Source: Actinomadura logoneensis (GTDB lineage: Bacteria; Actinomycetota; Actinomycetes; Streptosporangiales; Streptosporangiaceae). From it: a DNA stretch of 32,610 nt. Every line of letters begins with the position of its first letter. Position 1 is the first letter of the stretch. Location of the stretch: assembly GCF_003428695.1 (NCBI RefSeq), contig NZ_QURH01000332.1, positions 1-32,610 of the forward strand, written 5' to 3'. The notes beneath the pieces are model-generated. The model did no database searches, was not told the DNA's origin, and was given only the letters and a program-made list of their open reading frames with translations. Positions 8,984 through 17,401 of the stretch are shown in pieces. The translations under genes and the position numbers were made by a program.

Positions 8984-10573
8984 TCAGGTCAGGTCGCGGG
9001 CTCTGATCTTGCCGGTGCTGGTCCGGGGGAGTTCCCGGACGAAGTGGACGTCGCGCGGGACCTTGTACCGGGCCAGGTGGTCGCGGACGTGGGCCTTCAC
9101 GGCGTCCTCGGTGACGGACGCGCCGTCGCGCGGGACGATCCAGGCGGCGAGGCGCCTGCCGAAGTCGTCGTCGTCCACACCCCGGACGGTGACCTCGGCG
9201 ATGTCCGGGTGGGCGGCCAGCAGGTCCTCGACCTCGCCGGGGAAGACGTTCTCGCCGCCGGACACGATCATGTCGTCGGCGCGGCCGTCGATGAACAGGC
9301 GTCCGTCCGCGTCGACGTGGCCGAGGTCGCCGCTGCCGGTCAGGCCGTCGCGGACGCGCTTGGAGCCGCCGCCCGTGTACCCGGTGAAGCGCAGCCCGCC
9401 GCCGGTGTAGATCTCGCCGACCTCGCCCGGCGGCAGCTCCTCGCCGTCCTCGTCCAGGATCCTGATGGTGATCCCGAGCGACGGCCGGCCGACCGTGCCG
9501 GGCGCGGCGCGCAGGTCGGCGGGGGTGGCGATGGTGGCCCAGCCGGTCTCGGTCGCGCCGTAGATGTTGACCAGGACGTCCCCGAACGCGTCCATGAAGC
9601 GCTCCGACAGGTGCGGCTGGAGCGCGGCGCCGCCGCAGACGACGGCCCTGAGGGACGCGGGGCGCGGGCCGTCCGGGACGTCCAGCAGCCGGTCCAGCAT
9701 GACCGGGACGGCGACCAGCGCGGCGGCGTCGTGCTCGGCCATCAGGCGCAGCAGCCGGGCGGCGTCGAAGCGGCGGGTCAGGATCAGCGGCATCCCGAGG
9801 GCGAGGCCCGCGAAGCCGTACGCCATCCCGAGCAGGTGGAACAGCGGCGGCGCGACCGCGATCGGCGCGCCGGACCGCAGCGGGACGCGCATCATGTGCG
9901 TGATCCCGGCGGGCAGCAGCATCGCGGGGCCGAGGTCGTGCCGCGCGCCCTTGGGCGTGCCGGTCGTCCCGGACGTCATGATGACCACGCGGCTCGTGCG
10001 CGGCGGCTTGTGCGGCTCGGCGGCGGTCGCGGCGACCAGCTCGTCGATCGACTCGTGCTTGCCGTCGGGGTCGTCGCGCCAGGCGTGGACGCGCCGTCCC
10101 GCGAAGCCCGACTCGTCCGCCACGCCGTCGAACTCCTGGTCGTGGACGAGCAGCCCGACGCCCTCGCGCGCGGCGACCTCGCCGAGCTGCCGCGCGGAGA
10201 AGTCGGTGTTCAGCAGGACGACGTCGTTGCCCAGCCGCGACGCCGCGAGCACGGCCTCCAGGAACCCGCGGTGGTTGCGGCACAGCACGCCGACGCGGTC
10301 GTCCTGCCCGACGCGGGCGCGCAGGGCGGTCGCGAGCGCGGCCACGCGGTCCTCGAGCTCGCGGTGGGTGAGCGCGCCGCGGTCGTCCAGCACGGCGGTG
10401 CGGTCGGGGAAGCGCAGCGCGGCCATGGCCTCGACCGTGCCGGGCGTCGCGCCGTAGCGGACGTACTGCAGCGGCAGCCGGACGGCCCGGTCCGGACGCA
10501 CCGGGCGCAGCACGCCCGCGTCCCAGACCGCTCTGGGGATTCGCGTCACCGTTCGCACCCACTCGAACGCCAC
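8984..10573 (-). CDS. AMP-forming acyl-CoA synthetase / acid ligase (FadD-like)
   Basis: A 529-aa ANL-superfamily enzyme that would activate a carboxylic acid as acyl-AMP and, most likely, pass it to CoA. Visible motifs are A3 TSGTTGTPKG (200-209), A5 YGATETGW, A7/A8 GDLGHVDADGRLFIDGRADD, and the A10 motif PRTSTGK with catalytic Lys522. Overall it resembles the mycobacterial FadD2/FadD12-type ligases. The start is GTG 10573, with AAGGAGAA about 5 nt upstream. It is the last gene of the minus-strand siderophore operon, 43 nt after the second NIS synthetase. It may therefore activate an acyl or aryl group for the siderophore, or it may be an unrelated fatty-acid ligase that happens to lie downstream. 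No carrier protein is encoded nearby. Confidence 0.85.
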   Translation of the reverse strand: MAFEWVRTVTRIPRAVWDAGVLRPVRPDRAVRLPLQYVRYGATPGTVEAMAALRFPDRTAVLDDRGALTHRELEDRVAALATALRARVGQDDRVGVLCRNHRGFLEAVLAASRLGNDVVLLNTDFSARQLGEVAAREGVGLLVHDQEFDGVADESGFAGRRVHAWRDDPDGKHESIDELVAATAAEPHKPPRTSRVVIMTSGTTGTPKGARHDLGPAMLLPAGITHMMRVPLRSGAPIAVAPPLFHLLGMAYGFAGLALGMPLILTRRFDAARLLRLMAEHDAAALVAVPVMLDRLLDVPDGPRPASLRAVVCGGAALQPHLSERFMDAFGDVLVNIYGATETGWATIATPADLRAAPGTVGRPSLGITIRILDEDGEELPPGEVGEIYTGGGLRFTGYTGGGSKRVRDGLTGSGDLGHVDADGRLFIDGRADDMIVSGGENVFPGEVEDLLAAHPDIAEVTVRGVDDDDFGRRLAAWIVPRDGASVTEDAVKAHVRDHLARYKVPRDVHFVRELPRTSTGKIRARDLT

Positions 10574-10616
10574 GGTCTTCTCCTTCGCCGGGGGGACGAT
10601 GACGGGTCAATACCCA

Positions 10617-12338
10617 TCATTCACGGCTCTCCACCCGCAGCGGGTTGGCGACGGGGACGTATCCGGCGGCGCGGTCGGCGGACCGGGACCAACGCGTCCG
10701 CAGGTTCGCCTTCGCCGGGACCGGGACGCCCGCCAGCAGCGCGCGCAGCCGGGGGTCGCCGCCCGCGAAGTACGGCCGGGCCGCCCGCCAGAGCCGGGCC
10801 TCGAACCCGGAGTCCCGGTCGGAGCGCAGGTCGGCGAGCGCGGCGGCGACCTCGGCGAGGTGGTTGACGACCAGGCAGTAGACGACCCTGTCCCAGCCCC
10901 GGTGCTCGTCGTAGGTGACCGCCTCGCGCACGCGCGCGGGCAGGTGGCCCAGGTCCCAGCGGCCCGCGACGAGCTTGGTGCCCTCCAGGTCGCGGAACGC
11001 CGCCCGGACGGGCATCCCGTCGTCGTCCACGCACACCAGCACGTTCTGGAGGTGCGGTTCCAGGACCACGCCGTACTCAAGAAAGGCCCGCAGGACGGGC
11101 GGCACGACCTGGGAGAGGTAGGCGTCCCACCAGGCCAGCGGCTCGGAGCGGACGGCGGCCAGCCCAGCGAGCGCGACGGGAGCGACGGGAGCGGCGGAGG
11201 CACCGGCCAAGCCGGGCGAGGTGAGACCGGGCGCGGTGAGACCGGGCGCGGTGAGGGCGGGCGCGGTGAGGGCGGCGGCGAGCAGCGGACGGCCAGGCAG
11301 CCCCCGCACGCCCTGCCGGACGATCACGCCGAGCCCCTCGTACACGCGGCGGCCCGCCAGCGCGACCGTCCGGTACGCGGGTTCGGCGAGCAGCGTCGCG
11401 CCGAGCGCCGCGAACACCGGACGCAGCATGCGGTCCAGCGCGACGGCGCCGCTCAGCTCGTACCAGGCGTTCTTCCGGACGCAGTTGGTGATCCGCACGT
11501 CCAGGCCGAACTTCAGGAACGCGTCGGCGTCCGGAAGGTACACCGTCCGGACGGACGACGTCGGGTGGGCGTCCGACGGTCCCGGGCCGAGGTCGCGGAC
11601 GAGCCCGTCGGCGAACGCGCGGCGCAGGAGCGGATCGTCCCGGAGCAGGTCGAGCTGCCACGGATGCGCGGGCAGCAGGCGGTGGCCCGGCGGCGCGGCG
11701 AACGGCTCGAGCGCCGCGAACGCGGCCGGGTCGCCCTCCTCGGCCAGCAGCGGTTCGGGGACGGCCAGCCAGCGGGGCCGGAACCGCGCGCGGGCCTCCG
11801 GCGCGTAGGGGAGCCATTCGGCGGGCGTCCCCTGCCGGGCCTTCGGCGACGGATGGAACCGGTGCCCGAACACCAGCGACTGCTCCGACTCCACGAACGC
11901 GTCGTCGCCCGCCTCGGTTCGCGCCCGCGCGGCGAGGACGGCGGCGAGCGCCCGGTGACCGTCCTCGACCTGCGGCACGAACTCGGGGTTGGCGCGTCCG
12001 GTGGACAGCTCCAGCTCCCCGGCGATCAGGGAGGCCAGCCGCGCCCAGCCCGCCGCGATCCAGGTCCCGTCGCGGTGCTCCTCGAACGGCGGGACGAGCC
12101 GGAACGTCGGGCCGTGCGGCGGGCGCGCGAGCCCGGCGCGCAGCAGCACCCCGACGCGCGGGAGCCGCATGACCAGGCGGCGGTCCTCGGGGAACAGCTG
12201 CCGTTCCGGCCCGCACACCTCGCGGACCAGGCAGTTCAGCAGCGCCACGGCGGTGCCGTCGGCCGCCGTGGCGGCGGCGTCGCAGGCCGGGGCCGCGTCG
12301 GTGGTGGTCTCGGGAGCGGCGGGGCGGGTGAGCGTCAA
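10617..12338 (-). CDS. NIS siderophore synthetase, IucA/IucC family (second copy)
   Basis: A 573-aa NRPS-independent siderophore synthetase, which adenylates a carboxylate such as citrate and condenses it with an amine or alcohol. Family motifs are present: LLPAHPWQLDLL, SSVRTVYLPDADAFLKFGLD with the following ITNCVRKN (ATP and carboxylate binding), LEPHLQNVLV, and FRDLEGT; the C-terminal part is the FhuF-like transporter-associated domain. The start is taken as TTG 12338, which overlaps the stop of the upstream synthetase (TTGA) and implies coupling. A GTG about 30 codons further in is an alternative. A pentapeptide repeat of the type LTAPG (nt 11211-11270) has expanded inside the protein. 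It probably corresponds to PvsD in a vibrioferrin-like scheme, but the substrates cannot be read from the sequence. Confidence 0.9.
   Translation of the reverse strand: MTLTRPAAPETTTDAAPACDAAATAADGTAVALLNCLVREVCGPERQLFPEDRRLVMRLPRVGVLLRAGLARPPHGPTFRLVPPFEEHRDGTWIAAGWARLASLIAGELELSTGRANPEFVPQVEDGHRALAAVLAARARTEAGDDAFVESEQSLVFGHRFHPSPKARQGTPAEWLPYAPEARARFRPRWLAVPEPLLAEEGDPAAFAALEPFAAPPGHRLLPAHPWQLDLLRDDPLLRRAFADGLVRDLGPGPSDAHPTSSVRTVYLPDADAFLKFGLDVRITNCVRKNAWYELSGAVALDRMLRPVFAALGATLLAEPAYRTVALAGRRVYEGLGVIVRQGVRGLPGRPLLAAALTAPALTAPGLTAPGLTSPGLAGASAAPVAPVALAGLAAVRSEPLAWWDAYLSQVVPPVLRAFLEYGVVLEPHLQNVLVCVDDDGMPVRAAFRDLEGTKLVAGRWDLGHLPARVREAVTYDEHRGWDRVVYCLVVNHLAEVAAALADLRSDRDSGFEARLWRAARPYFAGGDPRLRALLAGVPVPAKANLRTRWSRSADRAAGYVPVANPLRVESRE
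11211..11270 (-). repeat. in-frame 15-bp tandem repeat inside the second NIS gene
   Basis: Four tandem 15-bp units, each close to ACCGGGCGCGGTGAG on the plus strand, encode a repeated LTAPG-like pentapeptide on the minus strand. Units 2 and 3 are identical; the others differ by one or a few bases. The repeat falls between the VIVRQGVRGLPGRPL segment and the WDAYLSQVVPPV segment, probably a surface loop, and keeps the frame. Confidence 0.85.
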
Positions 12339-14026
12339 GTCAGGTCCCGTAGGTAGTTGGGCCCGTCCGGGCCGTAGTGCTTGTTGATGTCGGCGGCGCC
12401 GGTGCGGGCCTTGTCGACCAGCGTTCCGGCGGTGACCATCGCCTTGCCCGGCAGGGACGGCGCGTCCAGCACGCGGGCGCGCAGGAACGCGTCGTCCGGG
12501 CCGAGCAGGGCGTCCAGGCGGTCGCGGATCATGGCCAGGCCCTCCGCGCGCGGCAGCAGGCCGTGCCGGGCGAGCGCGAACGCGGGCGCGGCGGCGCACA
12601 GGTGCAGGGTGATCGTGATGAACACGCGGGCGAGGGCGTCGGGATCGCGGGTGCGCATCCGGTGGTCCTCGAACGGGCAGGGCGCGCCGAGGACGTCCGG
12701 GTCGGCGAGCATCCCGTCGTTGTCCTTCAGCAGCAGCCGCAGCGGCTCGCCGGGCGCGAGGACGAGCGCGACGTTCTGCTGGTGCGCCTCCAGCGCGACC
12801 CCGCGCCGGAACAGCGCGACGTTCCAGCCCAGCAGGGCGTCCAGGTACCGGCCGAACAGGTCGCGAACGTCCCAGCGCTCGACGACCAGGCCGCCGTCCG
12901 GGTGCGGGGCGGTGAGCGCGGCGACCGGCACGACGTGCGCGCCCGCCGTCGCGGCCGGGAACCGGCGGACGAGGTAGCCCAGCAGCGGCGTCCCCGCGTG
13001 CGCGTACGTCTGCTCGTCGGCCAGCAGGACGGGGTGTTCCTCCTCGGCGAGGACGCCGCGCAGCAGCCGCTCGGCGAGCGCGCCGTCCGGCAGGGTGCCC
13101 GGGACGATCGTCCGCCGGTTCCGCAGGCCGAGCGTGCTCGTCGGCAGCGGCACCTTCACGTGGACGGACGGCGCGGCGGCCAGCGTCCGCATCGACAGCG
13201 TCGGACGCACCGGGCGGAACGCCTCGGGCAGCACCTCCACGCGCTCCCGGACGGCCCGGACCGCCAGCGGATGGACCGGGAACAGCTCCGGATCGGGCCA
13301 CCAGCCGGGCAGCTCGCCCGCCGCGACGATCCGGTCCGGGGGCACGCGCGCCCACCGCAGCGGGAACTCGGGTGCGTACTCGGGCGCGTATCGCCGCAGG
13401 TCGGTAGGGGTGAGTCCGGCGCGGGCGCGCGCGCACGGATACACCGGATGCTCGGTGTGCGCGGCGAGCGAGTCGTAGAAGACGCCGGGCCCGAGCGGGT
13501 CGATCCGCGCCACCCGTCGCAGGACCTCCGGGCGCGCGCGGTCCGCGAGGAGGGTGGCGGACAGCGCCTCCCGGCACTCGCGCACGAACGCCGCCACGTC
13601 GTCCTGCGGATCGGCCACCCGGCGGACGATCGCGAGCACGTCGCCCAGCCGGAGTTCCTGGTCGGCGTCGACGACGGCGCGCGATAAGAAACCCGGATGT
13701 AAGTCGCCTGCCGAGCCGTCCGGCCGGAGCCTGATGGGCGGGGAGCCGGGCGGGGCGAGGACGCCATCGCGCGCGTACGAGCGCAGCCCGCCGTAGTCCT
13801 CGCGGAGCAAAGCGTCCATGACCCGCGCCGCAAGCACCCCTTCGGCCGACACGCGCGCCCCGTGACCACGAGGCCCGGGAATCCCGGCGCCGGAGGACGA
13901 CGCGCGGACGGCGGAGGCGGAGGCGGCAGACGCGCGACCAGACGCGCGACCAAAGGCAGCGGAGGCATCTGCGGAGTCGGAAGCGGATGCGGCGGAGGCG
14001 CGGGGGCTGCTGTTCTCGGAGGTCAC
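12335..14026 (-). CDS. NIS siderophore synthetase, IucA/IucC family (first copy)
   Basis: A 563-aa IucA/IucC enzyme. It has FPVHPLAVRAV in place of the usual HPWQ motif, then LSMRTLAAAPSVHVKVPL and LGLRNRRTI for nucleotide and carboxylate binding, EAHQQNVALV, and LLKDNDGM in place of the usual R-D-x-x-G. The ends overlap both neighbours by 4 nt: GTGA with the ATP-grasp gene upstream and TTGA with the second synthetase downstream. The first 50 or so residues are an Ala/Ser-rich low-complexity stretch (about nt 13870-14010). A GTG near 13848 (VSAEGVLAARVM) could be the true start, but the 4-nt overlap favours the long form. The deviating motifs suggest a different substrate from the second copy. 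In a vibrioferrin-like scheme it would take the PvsB position. Confidence 0.88.
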   Translation of the reverse strand: MTSENSSPRASAASASDSADASAAFGRASGRASAASASAVRASSSGAGIPGPRGHGARVSAEGVLAARVMDALLREDYGGLRSYARDGVLAPPGSPPIRLRPDGSAGDLHPGFLSRAVVDADQELRLGDVLAIVRRVADPQDDVAAFVRECREALSATLLADRARPEVLRRVARIDPLGPGVFYDSLAAHTEHPVYPCARARAGLTPTDLRRYAPEYAPEFPLRWARVPPDRIVAAGELPGWWPDPELFPVHPLAVRAVRERVEVLPEAFRPVRPTLSMRTLAAAPSVHVKVPLPTSTLGLRNRRTIVPGTLPDGALAERLLRGVLAEEEHPVLLADEQTYAHAGTPLLGYLVRRFPAATAGAHVVPVAALTAPHPDGGLVVERWDVRDLFGRYLDALLGWNVALFRRGVALEAHQQNVALVLAPGEPLRLLLKDNDGMLADPDVLGAPCPFEDHRMRTRDPDALARVFITITLHLCAAAPAFALARHGLLPRAEGLAMIRDRLDALLGPDDAFLRARVLDAPSLPGKAMVTAGTLVDKARTGAADINKHYGPDGPNYLRDLT

Positions 14027-15156
14027 GCGATGGTCCAGGTGTGCGCTGCGCGGAAGCGGGTGACGGCGTCCTCCACCGCGTCGCGGGACGGTCCGATCGC
14101 GCGGATCGTTCCGAGGTAGTCGCGGTTGGTGCGGGTCAGCGGCGCGTGCGCGCCGACCGGACGCAGCGGACGGTAGGTGAGCGCGACGCCGTCGTCGAGC
14201 AGGTCGGCGGCGTCCGGGGCGGAGGTCAGCGTGCCCGCGCGCTCCGCGAGCACCCAGTCGGCGACCGCGTGCCGGTCGCGGCGCGGGGCCGCCGCGGGCA
14301 GGCGCTCGCCCAGGTGGACGCGGAGGATCCACGCGAACAGCGGCACCCCGAGCAGGTCGGCCAGCAGGAAGTCGCAGTGGTCGCCGATGAGCCGGTAGTT
14401 GACCTCGATGATCCGCGCCCGTCCCTCGTGGACGACGAACTCGGTGTGGCACGCGCCGAACCCGACGCCCAGCGCGTCGAGCTGCGCGAGGACCTGCGGC
14501 GTCTCGGGCGGCGGCGGCGCCCACTCCAGGCGCTCCTCGACGAAGTGCGGGGGCGCCGACAGCCGGGTCCGGAACGAGCCGAGGACGCGCAGCTCGTGGC
14601 CGTCCCCGAGGGTCTCCAGCGTGTGCAGGTCCCCGGGCAGGTACTCCTCGACGATGAGCGGGCGTCCCGGCCCGATCCGCGCGCGCCGCTCGGCCAGCTC
14701 GGCGGCGTCCGCCACCAGGACGACGTCCTCGCCGGCCACGCCCTCGCGCGGCTTGAGGACGAGCGGATACGGCGCCTCCGGCGGGACGCGGTCGGCAGGC
14801 GCCGTGAACACCGGGTCGAGCGCGGCCAGGGCGCGCCGCGTCTCGTGCTTGTTCTTGGCGCGGACGGCGGCCCGCCAGTCCTTGCCCGGCAGGCCGAGGT
14901 AGGCGGCGGCGAGCGCGGCCGGGGCCTGCAGGAAGTCGGAGTTGGTGAAGACCGCGTCCGGCCGTCCCGCCGCGATGATCTCGCGGAAATCGGTGACGTC
15001 GCACCGCACGACCGCGCCGTCGAAGACCTCGGCGTGCGCGTCCGGGTGGTCGGTCAGCACGGTCACGTCCAGGCCCAGCGCGGTGGCGGCGGGCAGGAAC
15101 CCGTGCGCGACGGAGTCGGTGAGCTTCCCGGAGACGAGGTGGAGCGCGGCGGACAC
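14023..15156 (-). CDS. ATP-grasp ligase of the siderophore operon (PvsA-like)
   Basis: A 377-aa ATP-grasp enzyme, which would join a carboxylate to an amine through an acyl phosphate. It shows an N-terminal Rossmann-like pre-ATP-grasp part, then YPLVLKPREGVAGEDVVLV (ATP-binding Lys and loop), LIVEEYLPGDLHTLE, and the Mg-binding region FVVHEGRARIIEVNYRLIGD. It is the first gene behind the iron box. The GTG start at 15156 has an AAGGG about 5 nt upstream. In vibrioferrin biosynthesis the ATP-grasp enzyme PvsA is encoded first, before two NIS synthetases, and the same order is seen here. This supports a role in making an amide building block for the siderophore. The actual amino acid and acid partners are unknown. 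Confidence 0.85.
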   Translation of the reverse strand: MSAALHLVSGKLTDSVAHGFLPAATALGLDVTVLTDHPDAHAEVFDGAVVRCDVTDFREIIAAGRPDAVFTNSDFLQAPAALAAAYLGLPGKDWRAAVRAKNKHETRRALAALDPVFTAPADRVPPEAPYPLVLKPREGVAGEDVVLVADAAELAERRARIGPGRPLIVEEYLPGDLHTLETLGDGHELRVLGSFRTRLSAPPHFVEERLEWAPPPPETPQVLAQLDALGVGFGACHTEFVVHEGRARIIEVNYRLIGDHCDFLLADLLGVPLFAWILRVHLGERLPAAAPRRDRHAVADWVLAERAGTLTSAPDAADLLDDGVALTYRPLRPVGAHAPLTRTNRDYLGTIRAIGPSRDAVEDAVTRFRAAHTWTIA

Positions 15157-15180
15157 GGCACCCTTCTTCCCTGCGGTAAG

Positions 15181-15199
15181 TGAGGTTAGCCTTGCCTAA
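15181..15199 (-). promoter_or_regulatory. iron box (DtxR/IdeR/DmdR operator)
   Basis: TGAGGTTAGCCTTGCCTAA matches the 19-bp iron-box consensus TTAGGTTAGGCTAACCTAA at 15 of 19 positions. It lies 25 nt upstream of the ATP-grasp start and covers TAACCT (15188-15183, minus strand), a plausible -10 element. Iron-loaded repressor bound here would block the operon, as in other actinobacterial siderophore clusters. The divergent HD gene starts 73 bp away and might be affected too. Confidence 0.85.
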
Positions 15200-15271
15200 C
15201 TCAGAGCGCCACCATAGTGGCGACGCCCGGCCCGGTGTGCAAGAACGGCGGCTCGCGTGTTTGATGGCTCC

Positions 15272-15937
15272 ATGGAACCGGCCGGCACCGACCCCGTCGA
15301 GAGGGACCCCGCGGAGAACCAGGTCGTGCGCGCGCTCGTGGAGCGGTGGGTCGCGCTCGCCGGGCCGGCCACCCGCCACATCGGCGAGGAGCTCGCCGTC
15401 CGGTACGCCGAACCGCACCGCCGGTACCACGGGCTCGCGCACCTCGCCGCCGTCCTCGACCTGGTGGACGAGCTGGCCGCGCACGCCGACGACCCCGACG
15501 CCGTCCGGATCGCCGCCTGGTTCCACGACGCCGTCTACGACCCGCAGCGCGCCGACAACGAGGCCCGCAGCGCCCGCCTCGCCGCCCGGATGCTCGCCGA
15601 CACCGACCTCGCGCCGGGCCGCCTCGCCGAGGTCGTCCGGCTGGTCGAGCTGACCGAGAGCCACGCCCCGGACGACGCCGACCGCGACGGCCAGGTGCTC
15701 TGCGACGCCGACCTCGCGGTCCTCGGCGCGGACCCGGACCGCTACGCCGCCTACGCCGCCGCCGTCCGGGAGGAGTACGCCTTCGTCCCCGAGGAGGTCT
15801 TCCGCGCCGGACGGGCCGCGATCCTGCGCGCCCTGCTCGACCGGCCGCGCGTCTTCCACACGCCCGAGGCGAGCGCCCGTTTCGAGGCCGCCGCCCGGCG
15901 CAACGCCGGCACCGAGCTCCTGCTCCTCGACGCCTGA
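15272..15937 (+). CDS. HD-superfamily metal-dependent hydrolase (COG4339-like)
   Basis: A 221-aa protein with HRRYHGLAHLAAVLDL, where the first metal-binding His residues lie, followed by AAWFHDAVYD, which carries the His-Asp pair of the HD fold. It then has LCDADLAVLGADPDRYAAY and a C-terminal RVFHTPE. This is the pattern of the COG4339 predicted HD phosphohydrolases, whose substrates are not known. I prefer ATG 15272: TTTGAT (15260-15265) sits 6 nt upstream as a -10 element would for a leaderless message, whereas the GTG at 15257 has no ribosome binding site. The gene is divergent from the siderophore operon, with the iron box between them, but nothing in the protein suggests an iron role. 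Confidence 0.8.
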   Translation: MEPAGTDPVERDPAENQVVRALVERWVALAGPATRHIGEELAVRYAEPHRRYHGLAHLAAVLDLVDELAAHADDPDAVRIAAWFHDAVYDPQRADNEARSARLAARMLADTDLAPGRLAEVVRLVELTESHAPDDADRDGQVLCDADLAVLGADPDRYAAYAAAVREEYAFVPEEVFRAGRAAILRALLDRPRVFHTPEASARFEAAARRNAGTELLLLDA

Positions 15938-16003
15938 ACCGCCACGCGTCGCCCGGCTCGGACGTCCCCTAAAGTTCAGGGGCAAAGCATCTTGCAAGGG
16001 AGC

Positions 16004-17392
16004 ATGTCAGTGGACGTTGTGGAGTACATCCAGGCCAACAAGGCCCAGTTCTTCGCGGACCTCAAGGAGTGGCTGGCGATCCCGTCCATCTCCGGGGACC
16101 CCGCCCACCACGACGACGTGCGCCGCTCGGCCGACTGGCTCGCGGAGTACCTGCGCGGCCAGGGCTTCCCGACGGTGGAGGTCTGGCCGACCGCCGGGCT
16201 GCCCGCCGTGTACGCCGAGTGGCCCGCCGCCGACCCGGACGCGCCGTCCGTGCTGGTCTACGGGCACCACGACGTCCAGCCGGTGACCCCGCTGGAGGAG
16301 TGGGACACCGACCCCTTCACGCCGGTCGAGCAGGGCGACCAGCTCGTCGCCCGCGGCACGTCCGACGACAAGGGCCAGGTCTTCTTCCACACCCTCGGCC
16401 TGCGGGCCAACCTCGCCGCGAACGGGACGGACGCGCCGCCCGTGACGATCAAGCTGCTGGTCGAGGGCGAGGAGGAGTCCGGCTCGGTGCACTTCGCCGA
16501 GCTGCTGACCGAGCGCCGCGAGCGGCTCGCCGCCGACGCCGTGATCATCTCCGACACCACCATGTGGTCGGCGGACGTCCCTTCCATGTGCACCGGCATG
16601 CGCGGCCTGGCCGAGGCCGAGATCACCCTGCGCGGCGCCGAGGTCGACCTGCACTCCGGGTCGTTCGGCGGGGCCGTCCCGAACGCGCTGCACGCCATGG
16701 TCGAGCTGCTCGGCAAGCTGCACGACGCCGACGGCCGGGTCACCGTGCCGGGCTTCTACGACGACGTCGTCCCGCTCACCGACGAGGAGCGTGAGCTGTT
16801 CGCGCGCCTGCCGTTCGACGAGGCGGGCTGGCTGGAGACCGCCGGCAACAGCCGCGCCGCGTACGGCGAGGCGGGCTTCACCACCCTGGAGCGCATCTGG
16901 GCGCGCCCGACCGCCGAGATCAACGGCCTGTGGGGCGGGCACACCGGCCCCGGCGGCAAGACCATCGTGCCGCGCGAGGCGCACGCCAAGCTCTCCTTCC
17001 GGCTGGTCGCCGGGCAGGAGCCGGCCAAGGTCCGGGACGCCTTCGTCGCCTGGGTCGAGGCGAACGCCCCGGCGGGCGTCGAGGTCGAGGTCCGCACGCC
17101 GGGCGGCGGCGTCCGGCCGTGCTTCTCGCCGATCGACTCGGCGGGCGTCGCCGCCGCGCGGCGCGCGATGGAGAAGGCGTTCGGCAAGGAGGTCCTGTTC
17201 ACCCGCGAGGGCGGCTCCGGCCCCGAGGCCGACCTGGCCGACATCCTCGAGGCGCCGCTGGTGTTCGTCGCCGTCGGGCTGAACGACGACCGCATCCACG
17301 CGCCGAACGAGAAGGTCGAGATGCCGCTGCTGCTCAAGGGCGCCGAGGCCGCCGCCTACCTCTGGGACGAGCTGGCGACCGCGCTGCGCTAG
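16004..17392 (+). CDS. M20-family metallo-dipeptidase
   Basis: A 462-aa M20 peptidase that would hydrolyse dipeptides with a two-zinc centre. Visible are VLVYGHHDVQP (zinc-binding His and the nearby Asp), RGTSDDKGQ (bridging Asp), LVEGEEESGS (catalytic Glu plus ligand Glu), and DLHSGSFGG at the lid-domain boundary. The C-terminal part has GPEADLADIL and NDDRIHAPNEKVEM with the last His ligand. The ATG at 16004 is preceded by AAGGGAG; a TTG at 15992 and a GTG at 16010 are in frame too. TAAAGT at 15970-15975 may be the -10 element. NudC follows after only 9 nt. A close cytosolic dipeptidase (carnosinase/CNDP-like) role is likely; the substrate range is not visible. Confidence 0.92.
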   Translation: MSVDVVEYIQANKAQFFADLKEWLAIPSISGDPAHHDDVRRSADWLAEYLRGQGFPTVEVWPTAGLPAVYAEWPAADPDAPSVLVYGHHDVQPVTPLEEWDTDPFTPVEQGDQLVARGTSDDKGQVFFHTLGLRANLAANGTDAPPVTIKLLVEGEEESGSVHFAELLTERRERLAADAVIISDTTMWSADVPSMCTGMRGLAEAEITLRGAEVDLHSGSFGGAVPNALHAMVELLGKLHDADGRVTVPGFYDDVVPLTDEERELFARLPFDEAGWLETAGNSRAAYGEAGFTTLERIWARPTAEINGLWGGHTGPGGKTIVPREAHAKLSFRLVAGQEPAKVRDAFVAWVEANAPAGVEVEVRTPGGGVRPCFSPIDSAGVAAARRAMEKAFGKEVLFTREGGSGPEADLADILEAPLVFVAVGLNDDRIHAPNEKVEMPLLLKGAEAAAYLWDELATALR

Positions 17393-17401
17393 CGTGAGCG
17401 G

